From Polynucleobacter sp. MWH-UH25E (GTDB lineage Bacteria; Pseudomonadota; Gammaproteobacteria; Burkholderiales; Burkholderiaceae), in NCBI RefSeq assembly GCF_018687095.1, contig NZ_CP061286.1, forward strand, positions 1,811,221-1,875,220: a stretch of DNA of 64,000 bases, written 5' to 3'. Below, piece by piece: positions 44,513-53,740 of the stretch. The notes below the pieces were generated by a model. That model was given only the letters and a program-made list of their open reading frames with translations. It had not been told where the DNA came from and ran no database searches. Each line of letters starts with the position of its first letter. Position 1 is the stretch's first letter. A program made the translations under genes and the position numbers.

Positions 44513-45334
44513 TTAGATTGAGAGCCAAGCTAATGCAGCTTTGATCATAGCCTCATCACCTGGATCAGTCGCAAAGACCTCACCAAAACCGATCGCTTCC
44601 GCTGCGTCGGCAATGTTGTAATGTGGACATATCGCAGTTGCATGGCTCAGAGTTTGTGAAAACTGATCTTTTGCAACACTTCCTAGATATCGCACCGCCT
44701 CTGAAGAGGTCAATATCCACAGCGATGTTGAAATATCTAGCTCTCGAATAGACTGCCAAGCAGGATTATCAAGATCTAAAGGAATGCGGGAATAGGTAGA
44801 AATGGCTTCTACTATTGCTCCGGCTTTTTTCAGGGTGTCGGCGAGCCACTCACGGCCACCATCACCTTTAAAGATCACAATTTTCTTGGTAGCCCAATCC
44901 CAACCTAGCATTTGCAATTCTTGCCACAAACCTTCCGAGTCCCACTGTCCGCTTTCTTGCGGCATGAACACCGGGATCGGAGCATCTTCTAGACCGATCC
45001 CATGATTGGTTAATGCCAAACGACTACTGCCACCCATCACACCAATGGGGATGATCTTCTTAGAAAAATCTTGCCAGTTACGCTCAAGCAAGCGCATCAC
45101 ACTTTCAATCGCATTTGGACTAACAAAGATGGCCAAATCCGCATCCTTTAAAGCGCTAGCAATATGGTCCGCCAATTGCTCATTATCTTTTGGAACAATC
45201 GTCAATAAAGGCAAAGAAATAATATTGACCGATGATGATTTGATACCGCTTTGTTCAATCGCTTTATGCAGCAATTCCACTTGCTGTCGCGCTTGACCAC
45301 TCGGTCTAGTAATCACGATGGTTTTAGTGCTCAT
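44513..45334 (-). CDS. hemD: Uroporphyrinogen-III synthase
   Basis: It closes and inverts ring D of hydroxymethylbilane to give uroporphyrinogen III for haem synthesis. The 273 residues are divergent, as usual for HemD, but show VITRPSGQA at the start, FVSPNAIES near 73, and ILTSSEAVRYLG. It lies 40 bases downstream of hemC in the standard hemCD order. No hemX follows. Confidence 0.9.
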   Translation of the reverse strand: MSTKTIVITRPSGQARQQVELLHKAIEQSGIKSSSVNIISLPLLTIVPKDNEQLADHIASALKDADLAIFVSPNAIESVMRLLERNWQDFSKKIIPIGVMGGSSRLALTNHGIGLEDAPIPVFMPQESGQWDSEGLWQELQMLGWDWATKKIVIFKGDGGREWLADTLKKAGAIVEAISTYSRIPLDLDNPAWQSIRELDISTSLWILTSSEAVRYLGSVAKDQFSQTLSHATAICPHYNIADAAEAIGFGEVFATDPGDEAMIKAALAWLSI

Positions 45335-45374
45335 GATGACTTAAATAATGGATGCGCAAAAAGATTAAAGATGC

Positions 45375-46352
45375 TTACTTTGCAATCTTAGGAATCAGAT
45401 TTTCAGCGCCCTGCGTAATCAGATCTTGAGCCACTGTCATACCAAGAGCTTCGGCTTCTGCAACCGAATTTACTTTTGCATTGCCAGTAGCCAAGCAAAA
45501 AGCCTTGCCATCGGTGCTCGCTACAAAAGAACGAATATCCATCTGTTGGTCTTTCCACTGCGCATAAGCTGCCAAAGGCACTTCACAGGACCCGCCTAAC
45601 TGACGAGACACCATACGCTCAGCAGATACTGCATAAAGAGTTGGAAGATCATTTAATGGTGCCAACCATTGTTTGATATTTGGATGCTTGCTTAATGTTT
45701 CGATACCTAAGGCGCCCTGGCCGGCTGCGGGAGTGTAAGGATCGTATGGCAAGTAATTGCGAATCCGATTCTCCAATCCCAATCGCTTTAAACCAGCCGC
45801 CGCCAAAATAATGGCCTGATACTCACCGCGATCCAACTTACCCATCCGAGTATCTAAGTTACCGCGCAAGGGAACGATTTCTAAATGCGGAAATTTTGCT
45901 CGCAATACAGACTCGCGGCGCAAGCTTGAAGTACCCACAATTGCACCTTTTGGAAGATCATCTAAGCTAGCGTAGTCATTGGATACAAAAGCATCTCTGG
46001 CATCCTCTCTTGACATCACACATGCCAGCTCAAACCCCTCAGGCATGACCATAGGGACATCTTTAAGTGAGTGCACTGCGAGGTCAGCTCGACCATCTTC
46101 TAGCGCGGTTTCTAATTCTTTTACAAAAAGACCTTTACCCCCCACTTTGGAAAGGGCTCGATCCAAAATTTGGTCGCCACGGGTTGTCATTCCCAAAATC
46201 TGAACATCGCATGCTGGATAGAGCTTTTTTAGGCAATCACGCACGTGCTGGGCCTGCCACATGGCTAATCGGCTCTCACGGGAGGCAATGACTAGCCGCT
46301 CAGGGGCTAACTGGCCAGCTACTGGGGATGAAGAATTCAGGGAATCAGACAT
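45375..46352 (-). CDS. hemC: Hydroxymethylbilane synthase (porphobilinogen deaminase)
   Basis: It polymerises four porphobilinogens on a dipyrromethane cofactor. Starting at ATG 46352 gives 325 residues; a longer frame would overlap the argH promoter and start. The N-terminal VIASRESRLAMWQAQHVRD, the Asp in VHSLKDVPM, and the cofactor Cys in GGSCEVPLAAY near residue 252 are clear. On the minus strand a TATATT (46387-46382) overlaps the argH -10, with TTGGAT 16 bases before it. Confidence 0.95.
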   Translation of the reverse strand: MSDSLNSSSPVAGQLAPERLVIASRESRLAMWQAQHVRDCLKKLYPACDVQILGMTTRGDQILDRALSKVGGKGLFVKELETALEDGRADLAVHSLKDVPMVMPEGFELACVMSREDARDAFVSNDYASLDDLPKGAIVGTSSLRRESVLRAKFPHLEIVPLRGNLDTRMGKLDRGEYQAIILAAAGLKRLGLENRIRNYLPYDPYTPAAGQGALGIETLSKHPNIKQWLAPLNDLPTLYAVSAERMVSRQLGGSCEVPLAAYAQWKDQQMDIRSFVASTDGKAFCLATGNAKVNSVAEAEALGMTVAQDLITQGAENLIPKIAK

Positions 46353-46383
46353 AACATTTAAAATAATCAAAGACCTACACCAA

Positions 46384-46398
46384 TATACTGTGTTTATG
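46384..46398 (+). promoter_or_regulatory. Predicted leaderless promoter of argH (-10 TATACT), overlapping the hemC -10
   Basis: TATACT (46384-46389), six bases, ATG 46396. The complementary strand of 46382-46387 reads TATATT and can serve hemC, with a leader of about 20 bases. No ribosome site precedes argH, and its -35 is weak. Confidence 0.55.
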
Positions 46399-47814
46399 AG
46401 CTCATCCAAAAATTCCTTAGCCAATAAAGCCCAAGCCTGGTCGGCCCGTTTTGCCGAACCGGTTGACGAACTCGTTCAGCGTTATACAGCCTCGATCGGC
46501 TTTGATCAACGTTTTGCGCTTGTCGATATTGCGGGATCCTTAGCTCACGCCCAGATGTTAGCCACTCAAAAAATCATCAGCGCCCAAGACCTCGCTGATA
46601 TTGAGCGCGGCATGGCTCAAATTAAGAGCGAAATCGAAACTGGCGAATTTAACTGGCAACTTGCCCTCGAGGATGTCCACCTCAATATAGAAGCCCGTCT
46701 TACAGAATTAGTTGGTGATGCTGGCAAACGTTTGCACACTGGTCGTTCACGTAACGACCAAGTGGCTACCGATTTGCGCCTGTGGTTAAGAGCTAGCGTC
46801 GATGAGATTGCCGCTAGCCTGAAAGCACTGCGCACAGCATTATTAGATTTAGCCGAAAAGCATGCTGAAACAATCATGCCCGGGCATACCCATTTACAAG
46901 TTGCTCAACCAATCACTTTTGGCCATCACTTGATGGCTTACTTTGAAATGTTCAGCCGTGATGCAAGTCGTCTTGCTGATCTGCGTGCGCGCTTTAATCG
47001 CTTGCCTCTAGGCGCTGCTGCGCTGGCGGGGACCACCTACCCAATCGATCGCGAGCAAGTGGCCAAGACACTTGGCTTTGATGGCATCTGCAACAATTCT
47101 TTGGATGCTGTGTCTGACCGTGATTTTGCGATTGAATTCTGTGCCTTTGCATCTATTTTGATGATGCATGTTTCACGTCTTTCTGAAGAGCTGATCCTCT
47201 GGTTAAGTCCTCGCTTTGGCTTTATTGATTTACCAGATCGCTTCTGCACTGGCAGCTCAATCATGCCCCAAAAGAAGAATCCCGATGTTCCTGAATTGGC
47301 TCGCGGCAAGACTGGGCGTGTTTATGGTGATCTGATTTCTTTGTTGACACTTATGAAGGGTCAACCACTTGCATATAACAAAGATAACCAAGAAGACAAA
47401 GAACCTTTATTCGATGCTGTTGATACCGTGCAAGACACTTTGCGCATCTTCGCTGATATGGTGCCGCACATTGAGGTCAAAGCAGAAGTGATGAAGGCAG
47501 CTGCAGAAGAAGGTTTTGCTACAGCAACAGACTTAGCTGACTATCTGGTAAAAAAAGGTCTGGCTTTCCGAGATGCGCATGAGGCGGTAGCCCATGCAGT
47601 TAAAGCCTGCGTTGGCAGAAACTGCATGTTGACCGACTTAAGTCTGTCAGAGTTACGCTTTGCATGCGGCTTAGATAGTCGCCCTGAACTTATTGGTGAT
47701 GACGTATTTAAATTACTCACGGTAGAAGGTTCTGTGCAATCCCGCCAGCATGCTGGTGGCACAGCCCCAGCCCAAGTACTCGCTGCTATCAAACGGGGTC
47801 GTGCAGACCTCTAA
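46396..47814 (+). CDS. argH: Argininosuccinate lyase
   Basis: It releases arginine and fumarate from argininosuccinate, the last step of arginine synthesis. Starting at ATG 46396 gives 472 residues. The signature GSSIMPQKKNPDVPEL is near residue 285, with HTGRSRNDQVATDLRLW near 112 and GHTHLQVAQPITFGHHL near 160. Arginine is the side-chain substrate of the cyanophycin synthetase in this window. The TRAP permease genes start five bases downstream. Confidence 0.96.
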   Translation: MSSSKNSLANKAQAWSARFAEPVDELVQRYTASIGFDQRFALVDIAGSLAHAQMLATQKIISAQDLADIERGMAQIKSEIETGEFNWQLALEDVHLNIEARLTELVGDAGKRLHTGRSRNDQVATDLRLWLRASVDEIAASLKALRTALLDLAEKHAETIMPGHTHLQVAQPITFGHHLMAYFEMFSRDASRLADLRARFNRLPLGAAALAGTTYPIDREQVAKTLGFDGICNNSLDAVSDRDFAIEFCAFASILMMHVSRLSEELILWLSPRFGFIDLPDRFCTGSSIMPQKKNPDVPELARGKTGRVYGDLISLLTLMKGQPLAYNKDNQEDKEPLFDAVDTVQDTLRIFADMVPHIEVKAEVMKAAAEEGFATATDLADYLVKKGLAFRDAHEAVAHAVKACVGRNCMLTDLSLSELRFACGLDSRPELIGDDVFKLLTVEGSVQSRQHAGGTAPAQVLAAIKRGRADL

Positions 47815-47819
47815 TCAGC

Positions 47820-48371
47820 ATGGGGTTTTGGAACAAAGTCTCCAAGGGCATTGACGCGATCAATCAGTTGCTTGGCAGCGCAGCCAGCATCATGATTTTG
47901 CTATCTTGCGTTGTTTCCGCTGCGAATGCCTTACTACGTTATGGATTAGACATTAGCAATAACTGGCCGCTGGAATTGCAGTGGTATTTATTTAGCGCAG
48001 CTGTCATGCTCGGCGCCTCTTACACGCTCAAACGAAATGAGCACGTACGAGTTGACCTGATCTACTCGCAACTCTCTGATCGTGGTCGTATTTGGCTAGA
48101 CTTATTTGGCTTTATTTGCTTCTTGATGCCTGCTTGCCTACTCTTTACCTGGCTCTCATGGACCAGCCTGTTTTACCCCTCTTGGCTCATCTCTGAAGGC
48201 TCCCTGAATTCAGGGGGTCTGGCTCGCTATCCCATTAAGTTCATCGTGCCATTTGGTTTCTTCATGCTGAGCCTGCAAGGCTTATCTGAAATCATCAAAC
48301 GGATTGGCGCACTCAAAGGTGAATACACCTTGTCCGCTGAAGATCTTCATTACGAAAAGCCCATGCAATGA
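47820..48371 (+). CDS. TRAP transporter small permease (DctQ type)
   Basis: The 183 residues contain four membrane helices and the DctQ pattern ELQWYLFSAAVMLGASYTLKRNEHVRVDL. It belongs to the group annotated for mannitol/chloroaromatic or oxo-acid TRAP systems. It starts five bases after argH and overlaps the large permease by ATGA. No DctP substrate-binding protein gene is present in the neighbourhood, so the substrate is unknown. Confidence 0.9.
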   Translation: MGFWNKVSKGIDAINQLLGSAASIMILLSCVVSAANALLRYGLDISNNWPLELQWYLFSAAVMLGASYTLKRNEHVRVDLIYSQLSDRGRIWLDLFGFICFLMPACLLFTWLSWTSLFYPSWLISEGSLNSGGLARYPIKFIVPFGFFMLSLQGLSEIIKRIGALKGEYTLSAEDLHYEKPMQ

Positions 48372-49897
48372 TTCCATTAGAGTGGATGCCCCCTCTCATG
48401 TTCGGCGGCTTGATCATCTTTATGCTGATCGGCTTTCCGGTTGCATTTTCTTTAATGGCCGCAGGATTATTTTTTTCTGTGATCGCCATGAGCGAAGGTT
48501 TTTTTGGTATCGCATTTTTACAAGCTATTCCACAACGCATATTTGGTAGTGTGCTCGCCAATGATTTGCTGTTGGCCATTCCCTTCTTTACCTTTATGGG
48601 CGCTATTCTGGAACGCTGCGGCCTTGCAGAAGAAATGCTGGACTCGATGGGCCAGCTCTTTGGCCGAGTGCGAGGTGGTCTTGGCTACTCCGTCATTATT
48701 GTTGGCTTTATTCTTGGGGCGATTACCGGCACGGTAGCTGCCCAAGTGATTGCCATGGCGATGATCTCGCTTCCAGTAATGATGCGCTATGGCTACAACA
48801 TGCGCTACGCTACAGGCGTTCTAGCAGCCTCTGGCACCATTACCCAATTAGTGCCGCCCTCACTAGTACTCATTGTCTTGGCAGATCAACTCAAAACCCA
48901 AAGCGGTAGTGCTGATGTAGGCAGTATGTATCTAGGCGCATGGGGTCCATCCATTTTGCAAATTGCTTTATTTGCGCTTTATACATTCTTCCTCTCACGT
49001 ATTCGCCCTGATTATTTGCCACCAGTCCCCGAGAGCGATCTCACCCTCAAAGGCTGGGCGCTCTGGAAGAAGTGCCTCATGGGCATCATCCCATCCGCAG
49101 TTCTGATCTTCTTAGTTCTGGGCACCATCATGACCGGCATTGCCACTCCAACGGAGTCCGGTGCAATGGGTGCGATGGGTGCGCTATTGCTTGCTTGGAT
49201 GCGTCGCGCCAGCATTCCAAACCTTTCAGAATTGATTAAGCAGTCTTATCAAAACACCATGCGCATCACTGCCATGGTCGTGTTCATCTTGATTGGCTCA
49301 ACTTGCTTCTCGGTTGTCTTCCAAGGCGTTGATGGCGGTCACTGGGTAGAGGAACTGTTCTCGAATTTACCTGGTGGCTGGGTTGGCTTCTTAATTGTCG
49401 TTAACCTCTTTGTCTTCTTCTTGGCATTCTTCTTGGACTTCTTTGAGATTGCTTTCATTGTGGTACCGATGTTAGCGCCAGTAGCAGTTAAATTGCTCTC
49501 GCCTGTTTTGCTCGAATCCATGAATGGCAACCCCCAAGCAGCAGCAAGCGCTGCTCTGGTTTGGTTTGGCGTGATGCTTTGCGTAAACATGCAGACATCT
49601 TTCATGCATCCGCCATTTGGCTTTGCCTTGTTCTATTTGCGCGGTGTAGCGCCTAAAGAGGTAAAAAGTAGCGATATCTATTGGGGCGCTTTACCTTGGG
49701 TAGCCTTGCAACTAGTCATGGTAGTACTGGTTATGGCATTTCCAGCCATGGTGACTACCTTTCTAGATAAACCTGCGGCGGTAGTACAAAGTCAGGAATT
49801 TAATTTCACAGGATCTGACGAAAATAAACCAGAGCAACCCAATAAAGCGGATGAAGACGCTCCGGTTACTTTTCAATTGGATAAGCCTGGTAAATAA
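48368..49897 (+). CDS. TRAP transporter large permease (DctM type)
   Basis: The 509 residues form a 12- to 13-helix channel subunit that works with the small permease. Family motifs include FFTFMGAILERCGLAEEMLDSMGQLFG and a Na+-site segment around GIATPTESGAMGA. The last 45 residues are a charged cytoplasmic tail with no counterpart that I know. Translation is coupled to the small subunit. A strong terminator follows. Confidence 0.92.
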   Translation: MIPLEWMPPLMFGGLIIFMLIGFPVAFSLMAAGLFFSVIAMSEGFFGIAFLQAIPQRIFGSVLANDLLLAIPFFTFMGAILERCGLAEEMLDSMGQLFGRVRGGLGYSVIIVGFILGAITGTVAAQVIAMAMISLPVMMRYGYNMRYATGVLAASGTITQLVPPSLVLIVLADQLKTQSGSADVGSMYLGAWGPSILQIALFALYTFFLSRIRPDYLPPVPESDLTLKGWALWKKCLMGIIPSAVLIFLVLGTIMTGIATPTESGAMGAMGALLLAWMRRASIPNLSELIKQSYQNTMRITAMVVFILIGSTCFSVVFQGVDGGHWVEELFSNLPGGWVGFLIVVNLFVFFLAFFLDFFEIAFIVVPMLAPVAVKLLSPVLLESMNGNPQAAASAALVWFGVMLCVNMQTSFMHPPFGFALFYLRGVAPKEVKSSDIYWGALPWVALQLVMVVLVMAFPAMVTTFLDKPAAVVQSQEFNFTGSDENKPEQPNKADEDAPVTFQLDKPGK

Positions 49898-49922
49898 AAA
49901 CCCCGCAGATGCGGGGTTTTTA
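49896..49922. terminator. Bidirectional terminator after the TRAP genes
   Basis: CCCCGC (49901-49906) pairs with GCGGGG (49911-49916) around AGAT, with A and T runs on the two sides. It separates the TRAP genes from the converging decarboxylase. Confidence 0.92.
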
Positions 49923-49941
49923 TTATGAGCAAGGATTCCTT

Positions 49942-52209
49942 TTACAGGGTGATATCAGGCTGCTGTCTCACACAGTCCACATAGTACTCACTACGTCCAT
50001 CCACATCCGCTTTAACTAGCCCATGGATATCAGTCTCAAAACCTGGGAACTTTTCATTAAAGTCCCTCGCAAAATAGAGGTAGTCAACGATACGTTTATT
50101 AAAGCGCTCACCTGGAATAAGCAATGGAATGCCTGGAGGATAAGGCGTAACCAACATCGCTGTCACACGACCATCCAATTGATCCAATGGAACGCGATCC
50201 ACTTCTCTATGCGCCATCTTCGCCCATGCTTCTGAAGGCATCATGGCAGGTTCCATATCCGATGTGTACATCTCAGTAGTCATACGAGCCACATTACGGC
50301 TCTTATAGAACTCATGGATTTGCTGGCAAATGTCTTTCAAACCAACACGCTCATAACGTGGGTGTTTCGCCACAAACTCAGGTAACACTTTCCAGAGCGG
50401 TGCATTTTTATCAAAGTGATCTTTAAATTGTTGTAGCTCGGTTACTAGAGTATTCCAACGGCCTTTGGTAATGCCGATAGTGAACATGATGAAGAAAGAA
50501 TACAAACCGCACTTCTCCACGATCACACCATGTTCGGCGAGATACTTTGTCACGATACTCGCAGGTATTCCCATTGAGCCAAAGTTGCCTTCGATATCGA
50601 GACCAGGAGTGACGACTGTGGCCTTAATTGGGTCAAGCATATTGAAGCCTTTGGCAAGTTTGCCAAAGTCATGCCAGCTTGCATTGGGCTCCAACACCCA
50701 ATCAGAACGCTCACCAATACCCTCTTCAGCCAAATGATCTGGACCCCAAACCTTAAACCACCAATCTGCGCCAAACTTATCATCCACTTCGCGCATGGCA
50801 CGGCGGAAGTCCATCGCCTCAGCGATCGACTCCTCAACCAAGGTCGTGCCACCAGGTGATTCCATCATCGCTGCAGAAACGTCACAAGATGCAATGATGG
50901 CGTATTGAGGACTGGTTGAGGTATGCATCAGATAGGCTTCATTGAAGCAATCCTTATCCAGCTTGTGTTCCTCGGCATCCTGCACCAGAACTTGTGAGGC
51001 CTGAGATAAACCTGCCAAAAGCTTGTGGGTTGACTGAGTGGCAAACATCAAGCTTTTCTTGGTGCGCTTACGATCGGCTCCGATCGCATGCATATCCTTG
51101 TAGAACGGGTGGAATGCAGCATGCGGTAACCAAGCTTCGTCAAAGTGCAAGGAATCCACCTTGCCATCCAACATCTCTTTAATCATCTCAACGTTGTAAA
51201 CAATACCGTCATAAGTACTTTGTGTCAGCGTCATTACACGTGGAACAACGTTCTTGTTCTTAATGAACGGGTTCGCATCAATCTTCTTCTTGATGTTGGC
51301 CCACTCAAATTCCTCTTTTGGAATTGGGCCAATAATGCCAAGGTGATTACGGGTTGGCATCAAGAAAATCGGGATCGCGCCCATCATCGTAATCGAATGA
51401 ATCACAGACTTATGGCAGTTACGATCCACTAAGACTACGTCACCAGGAGCAACGGTGGAGTGCCAAACAATTTTGTTCGAAGTTGATGTTCCATTAGTCA
51501 CAAAGAACAAATGGTCTGAATTAAAAATACGCGCAGCATTGCGCTCACTCTGGAGGACTGGTCCAGTATGGTCTAAGAGCTGACCTAACTCTTCAACAGC
51601 ATTACATACGTCAGCGCGGAGCATATTCTCGCCGAAGAACTGATGAAACATACGGCCTACAGGACTCTTTAGAAACGCAACACCTCCCGAGTGACCTGGG
51701 CAGTGCCAAGAATATGAACCTTCAGATGCGTAATTGGTTAAGGCGCGGAAGAATGGTGGCGCTAATGAATCCAAATACACTTTGGCTTCACGAATAATGT
51801 GGCGCGCAACAAACTCGGGCGTATCTTCATTCATATGAATGAAGCCGTGCAATTCACGCAAGATATCGTTTGGCATATGGCGCGAGGTACGCGTCTCACC
51901 ATACAAGAAAATAGGAATATCTTCATTACGCTTGCGCACTTCTGTAATAAATGCACGTAAATTATTCAGCGCTGGAAGATCATGATCTTCAGAATCCGAT
52001 ACAAACTCTTCATCATCAATCGATACAATGAATGTAGATGCGCGGGAAGCTTGTTGCGCAAATGAAGTCAAGTCACCATAGCTTGTTAAGCCAATAACTT
52101 CCATACCTTCGTTCTCAATCGCCTCGGCGAGATCGCGAATACCTGAACCCGAAATATTCTCGGAGCGAAAGTCCTCATCAATAATGATGATTGGGAAACG
52201 AAATTTCAT
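49942..52209 (-). CDS. Orn/Lys/Arg decarboxylase (class I, fold III)
   Basis: This PLP enzyme decarboxylates lysine, arginine or ornithine to cadaverine, agmatine or putrescine. ATG 52209 has GGGGAG eight bases upstream and gives 755 residues. The N-terminal wing domain starts FPIIIIDEDFRSENISGSG, and the PLP-binding Lys is in STHKLLAGLSQ near residue 393. The C-terminal domain ends at 755. The substrate cannot be decided from sequence. Its ATG overlaps the TGA of a Kir-type potassium channel gene, so the two are co-translated. Confidence 0.92.
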   Translation of the reverse strand: MKFRFPIIIIDEDFRSENISGSGIRDLAEAIENEGMEVIGLTSYGDLTSFAQQASRASTFIVSIDDEEFVSDSEDHDLPALNNLRAFITEVRKRNEDIPIFLYGETRTSRHMPNDILRELHGFIHMNEDTPEFVARHIIREAKVYLDSLAPPFFRALTNYASEGSYSWHCPGHSGGVAFLKSPVGRMFHQFFGENMLRADVCNAVEELGQLLDHTGPVLQSERNAARIFNSDHLFFVTNGTSTSNKIVWHSTVAPGDVVLVDRNCHKSVIHSITMMGAIPIFLMPTRNHLGIIGPIPKEEFEWANIKKKIDANPFIKNKNVVPRVMTLTQSTYDGIVYNVEMIKEMLDGKVDSLHFDEAWLPHAAFHPFYKDMHAIGADRKRTKKSLMFATQSTHKLLAGLSQASQVLVQDAEEHKLDKDCFNEAYLMHTSTSPQYAIIASCDVSAAMMESPGGTTLVEESIAEAMDFRRAMREVDDKFGADWWFKVWGPDHLAEEGIGERSDWVLEPNASWHDFGKLAKGFNMLDPIKATVVTPGLDIEGNFGSMGIPASIVTKYLAEHGVIVEKCGLYSFFIMFTIGITKGRWNTLVTELQQFKDHFDKNAPLWKVLPEFVAKHPRYERVGLKDICQQIHEFYKSRNVARMTTEMYTSDMEPAMMPSEAWAKMAHREVDRVPLDQLDGRVTAMLVTPYPPGIPLLIPGERFNKRIVDYLYFARDFNEKFPGFETDIHGLVKADVDGRSEYYVDCVRQQPDITL

Positions 52210-53120
52210 AAAAACTCCCCTGCTGATTTGTCCGACGTGTTCGGAACCCACTTCTCAAAATTGGCTAGATCAATGACCCGTCCACCATCTGGCAAAACCG
52301 TGACTATATCGATAAATGACGCATTTTGCTGTACATCCCGAGGCAAGTAAACATGTCGGGCATAAACTTGGTTAGCAAGGCTCTCGTGATAGCCCGTAAA
52401 GGTGATTAAGAGGTGCCAATGTCCATTGAGTGCGCTGTTGCCCAAAAATTCATTGAGGGCACTAGATTCATCCAAGCTATGCATTGCAGTCCATGTCAAA
52501 GAGAAGACTGGGCTCTCTGAGCGATGAAGTGGCAGCTCAACTGATCTGCGATAACGCTCACCTTCTGCCGTCATACTCTCCGCTATCAACCATAGTCGTA
52601 GTTGTGCTTCAACAATATGCGAGCTACGATCATTAGCCACGCGGAACTTTAAGGTTTTGATGCCATCGTGATTCCCGACCACGGCGACTTTTGAAAAGCG
52701 GACACCAGCGGTTGGCCGCGTGAATCGAGCGAAAGCTAAACCGGTTGTTAAGGCGGAATAGACGATTCCAAAGAATGCTTCAAATGTAACAATGGAATTT
52801 GGCCAATGCCCTACTGGCGTCATCTGACCATAACCAATGGTTGCCATGGTTTGCACGCTAAAGAAAAATACATCAACTAGCGATCCAGGTGCCGTGTTGG
52901 TAATAGCGCCAGGTCCGCAAGCTAAATAAGCCAACGCAAATAAGAAATTGGTGCCCAAATACACACAAATCACCAGAAGCAGAAATTTGCTCCAGCTCGT
53001 ACCTAACAGCCAATGGTAGAAATTGTTTTCGGGGCGCGCTACTGCTGAGCGCGTCAGCGTAGCGCGGTATTCATCGAGGTTAATCCGCTCGGGGCGGCGA
53101 CCCAGGTGAAATTTTTCCAC
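52206..53120 (-). CDS. Inward-rectifier potassium channel (KirBac type)
   Basis: The 304 residues fit bacterial Kir channels: a short N-terminal slide helix (about 30-45), TM1 46-66, pore helix, selectivity filter TIGYG at 94-98, TM2 109-131, then a 170-residue cytoplasmic Kir immunoglobulin-like domain with the conserved RVANDRSSHIVEAQLRLWLI. It starts with GTG 53120, 13 bases after dcd. The stop overlaps the decarboxylase start (ATGA). Kir pores are blocked by polyamines and diamines, the product class of the next gene. Confidence 0.92.
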   Translation of the reverse strand: MEKFHLGRRPERINLDEYRATLTRSAVARPENNFYHWLLGTSWSKFLLLVICVYLGTNFLFALAYLACGPGAITNTAPGSLVDVFFFSVQTMATIGYGQMTPVGHWPNSIVTFEAFFGIVYSALTTGLAFARFTRPTAGVRFSKVAVVGNHDGIKTLKFRVANDRSSHIVEAQLRLWLIAESMTAEGERYRRSVELPLHRSESPVFSLTWTAMHSLDESSALNEFLGNSALNGHWHLLITFTGYHESLANQVYARHVYLPRDVQQNASFIDIVTVLPDGGRVIDLANFEKWVPNTSDKSAGEFL

Positions 53121-53133
53121 TACCGTGAATGGA

Positions 53134-53700
53134 TTAAGTCTTAGGCAGGGTTACGCCCCGCTGACCTTGATATTTACCACCGCGATCTTTATAGGATGTG
53201 CCACAAACTTCATCACTTTCAAAGAAAAGTACTTGTGCGCAACCCTCACCCGCATAAATCTTAGCTGGCAATGGTGTGGTATTCGAAAACTCCAAAGTCA
53301 CATAACCTTCCCACTCAGGCTCAAATGGAGTTACGTTCACAATAATGCCGCAACGAGCATACGTACTCTTGCCAACGCAGACAGTTAAAACACTGCGTGG
53401 AATCTTGAAATACTCAACCGTTCTCGCTAAAGCAAAAGAGTTTGGTGGAATGATGCAAACATCACCTTTGAAATCGACAAAGGATTGCTCATCAAAGTTT
53501 TTAGGATCAACAATGGTGCTGTTGATGTTGGTAAAGATCTTAAATTCGTCTGCACAACGAATGTCATAGCCATAACTTGATGTGCCATAACTTACAATTT
53601 TGTTGCCTGAGGCATCTTGGCGAATTTGCCCAGGTTCAAATGGGCTAATCATGCCTTGCTCGCCCATGCGGCGGATCCAGTGGTCAGATTTAATAGTCAT
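53134..53700 (-). CDS. dcd: dCTP deaminase
   Basis: It deaminates dCTP to dUTP for dTTP synthesis. ATG 53700 gives 188 residues, the family size. The trimer-forming signature ARCGIIVNVTPFEPEWEG with the catalytic Glu, and YDIRCADEF, are clear, and the C-terminal KYQGQRGVTLPKT is typical. A longer frame upstream has no homology. TACAAT lies six bases before the ATG and no ribosome site is present. The genes for the Kir channel and decarboxylase follow on the same strand. Confidence 0.95.
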   Translation of the reverse strand: MTIKSDHWIRRMGEQGMISPFEPGQIRQDASGNKIVSYGTSSYGYDIRCADEFKIFTNINSTIVDPKNFDEQSFVDFKGDVCIIPPNSFALARTVEYFKIPRSVLTVCVGKSTYARCGIIVNVTPFEPEWEGYVTLEFSNTTPLPAKIYAGEGCAQVLFFESDEVCGTSYKDRGGKYQGQRGVTLPKT

Positions 53701-53712
53701 GGGCGAATTGTA
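53698..53712 (-). promoter_or_regulatory. Predicted leaderless promoter of dcd (-10 TACAAT)
   Basis: TACAAT on the minus strand (53712-53707) is followed by six bases and ATG (53700-53698). The -35 would lie around the end of fdhD and is weak. Confidence 0.5.
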
Positions 53713-53740
53713 AAACCTTCGCCCCATACTGCACATGAAA

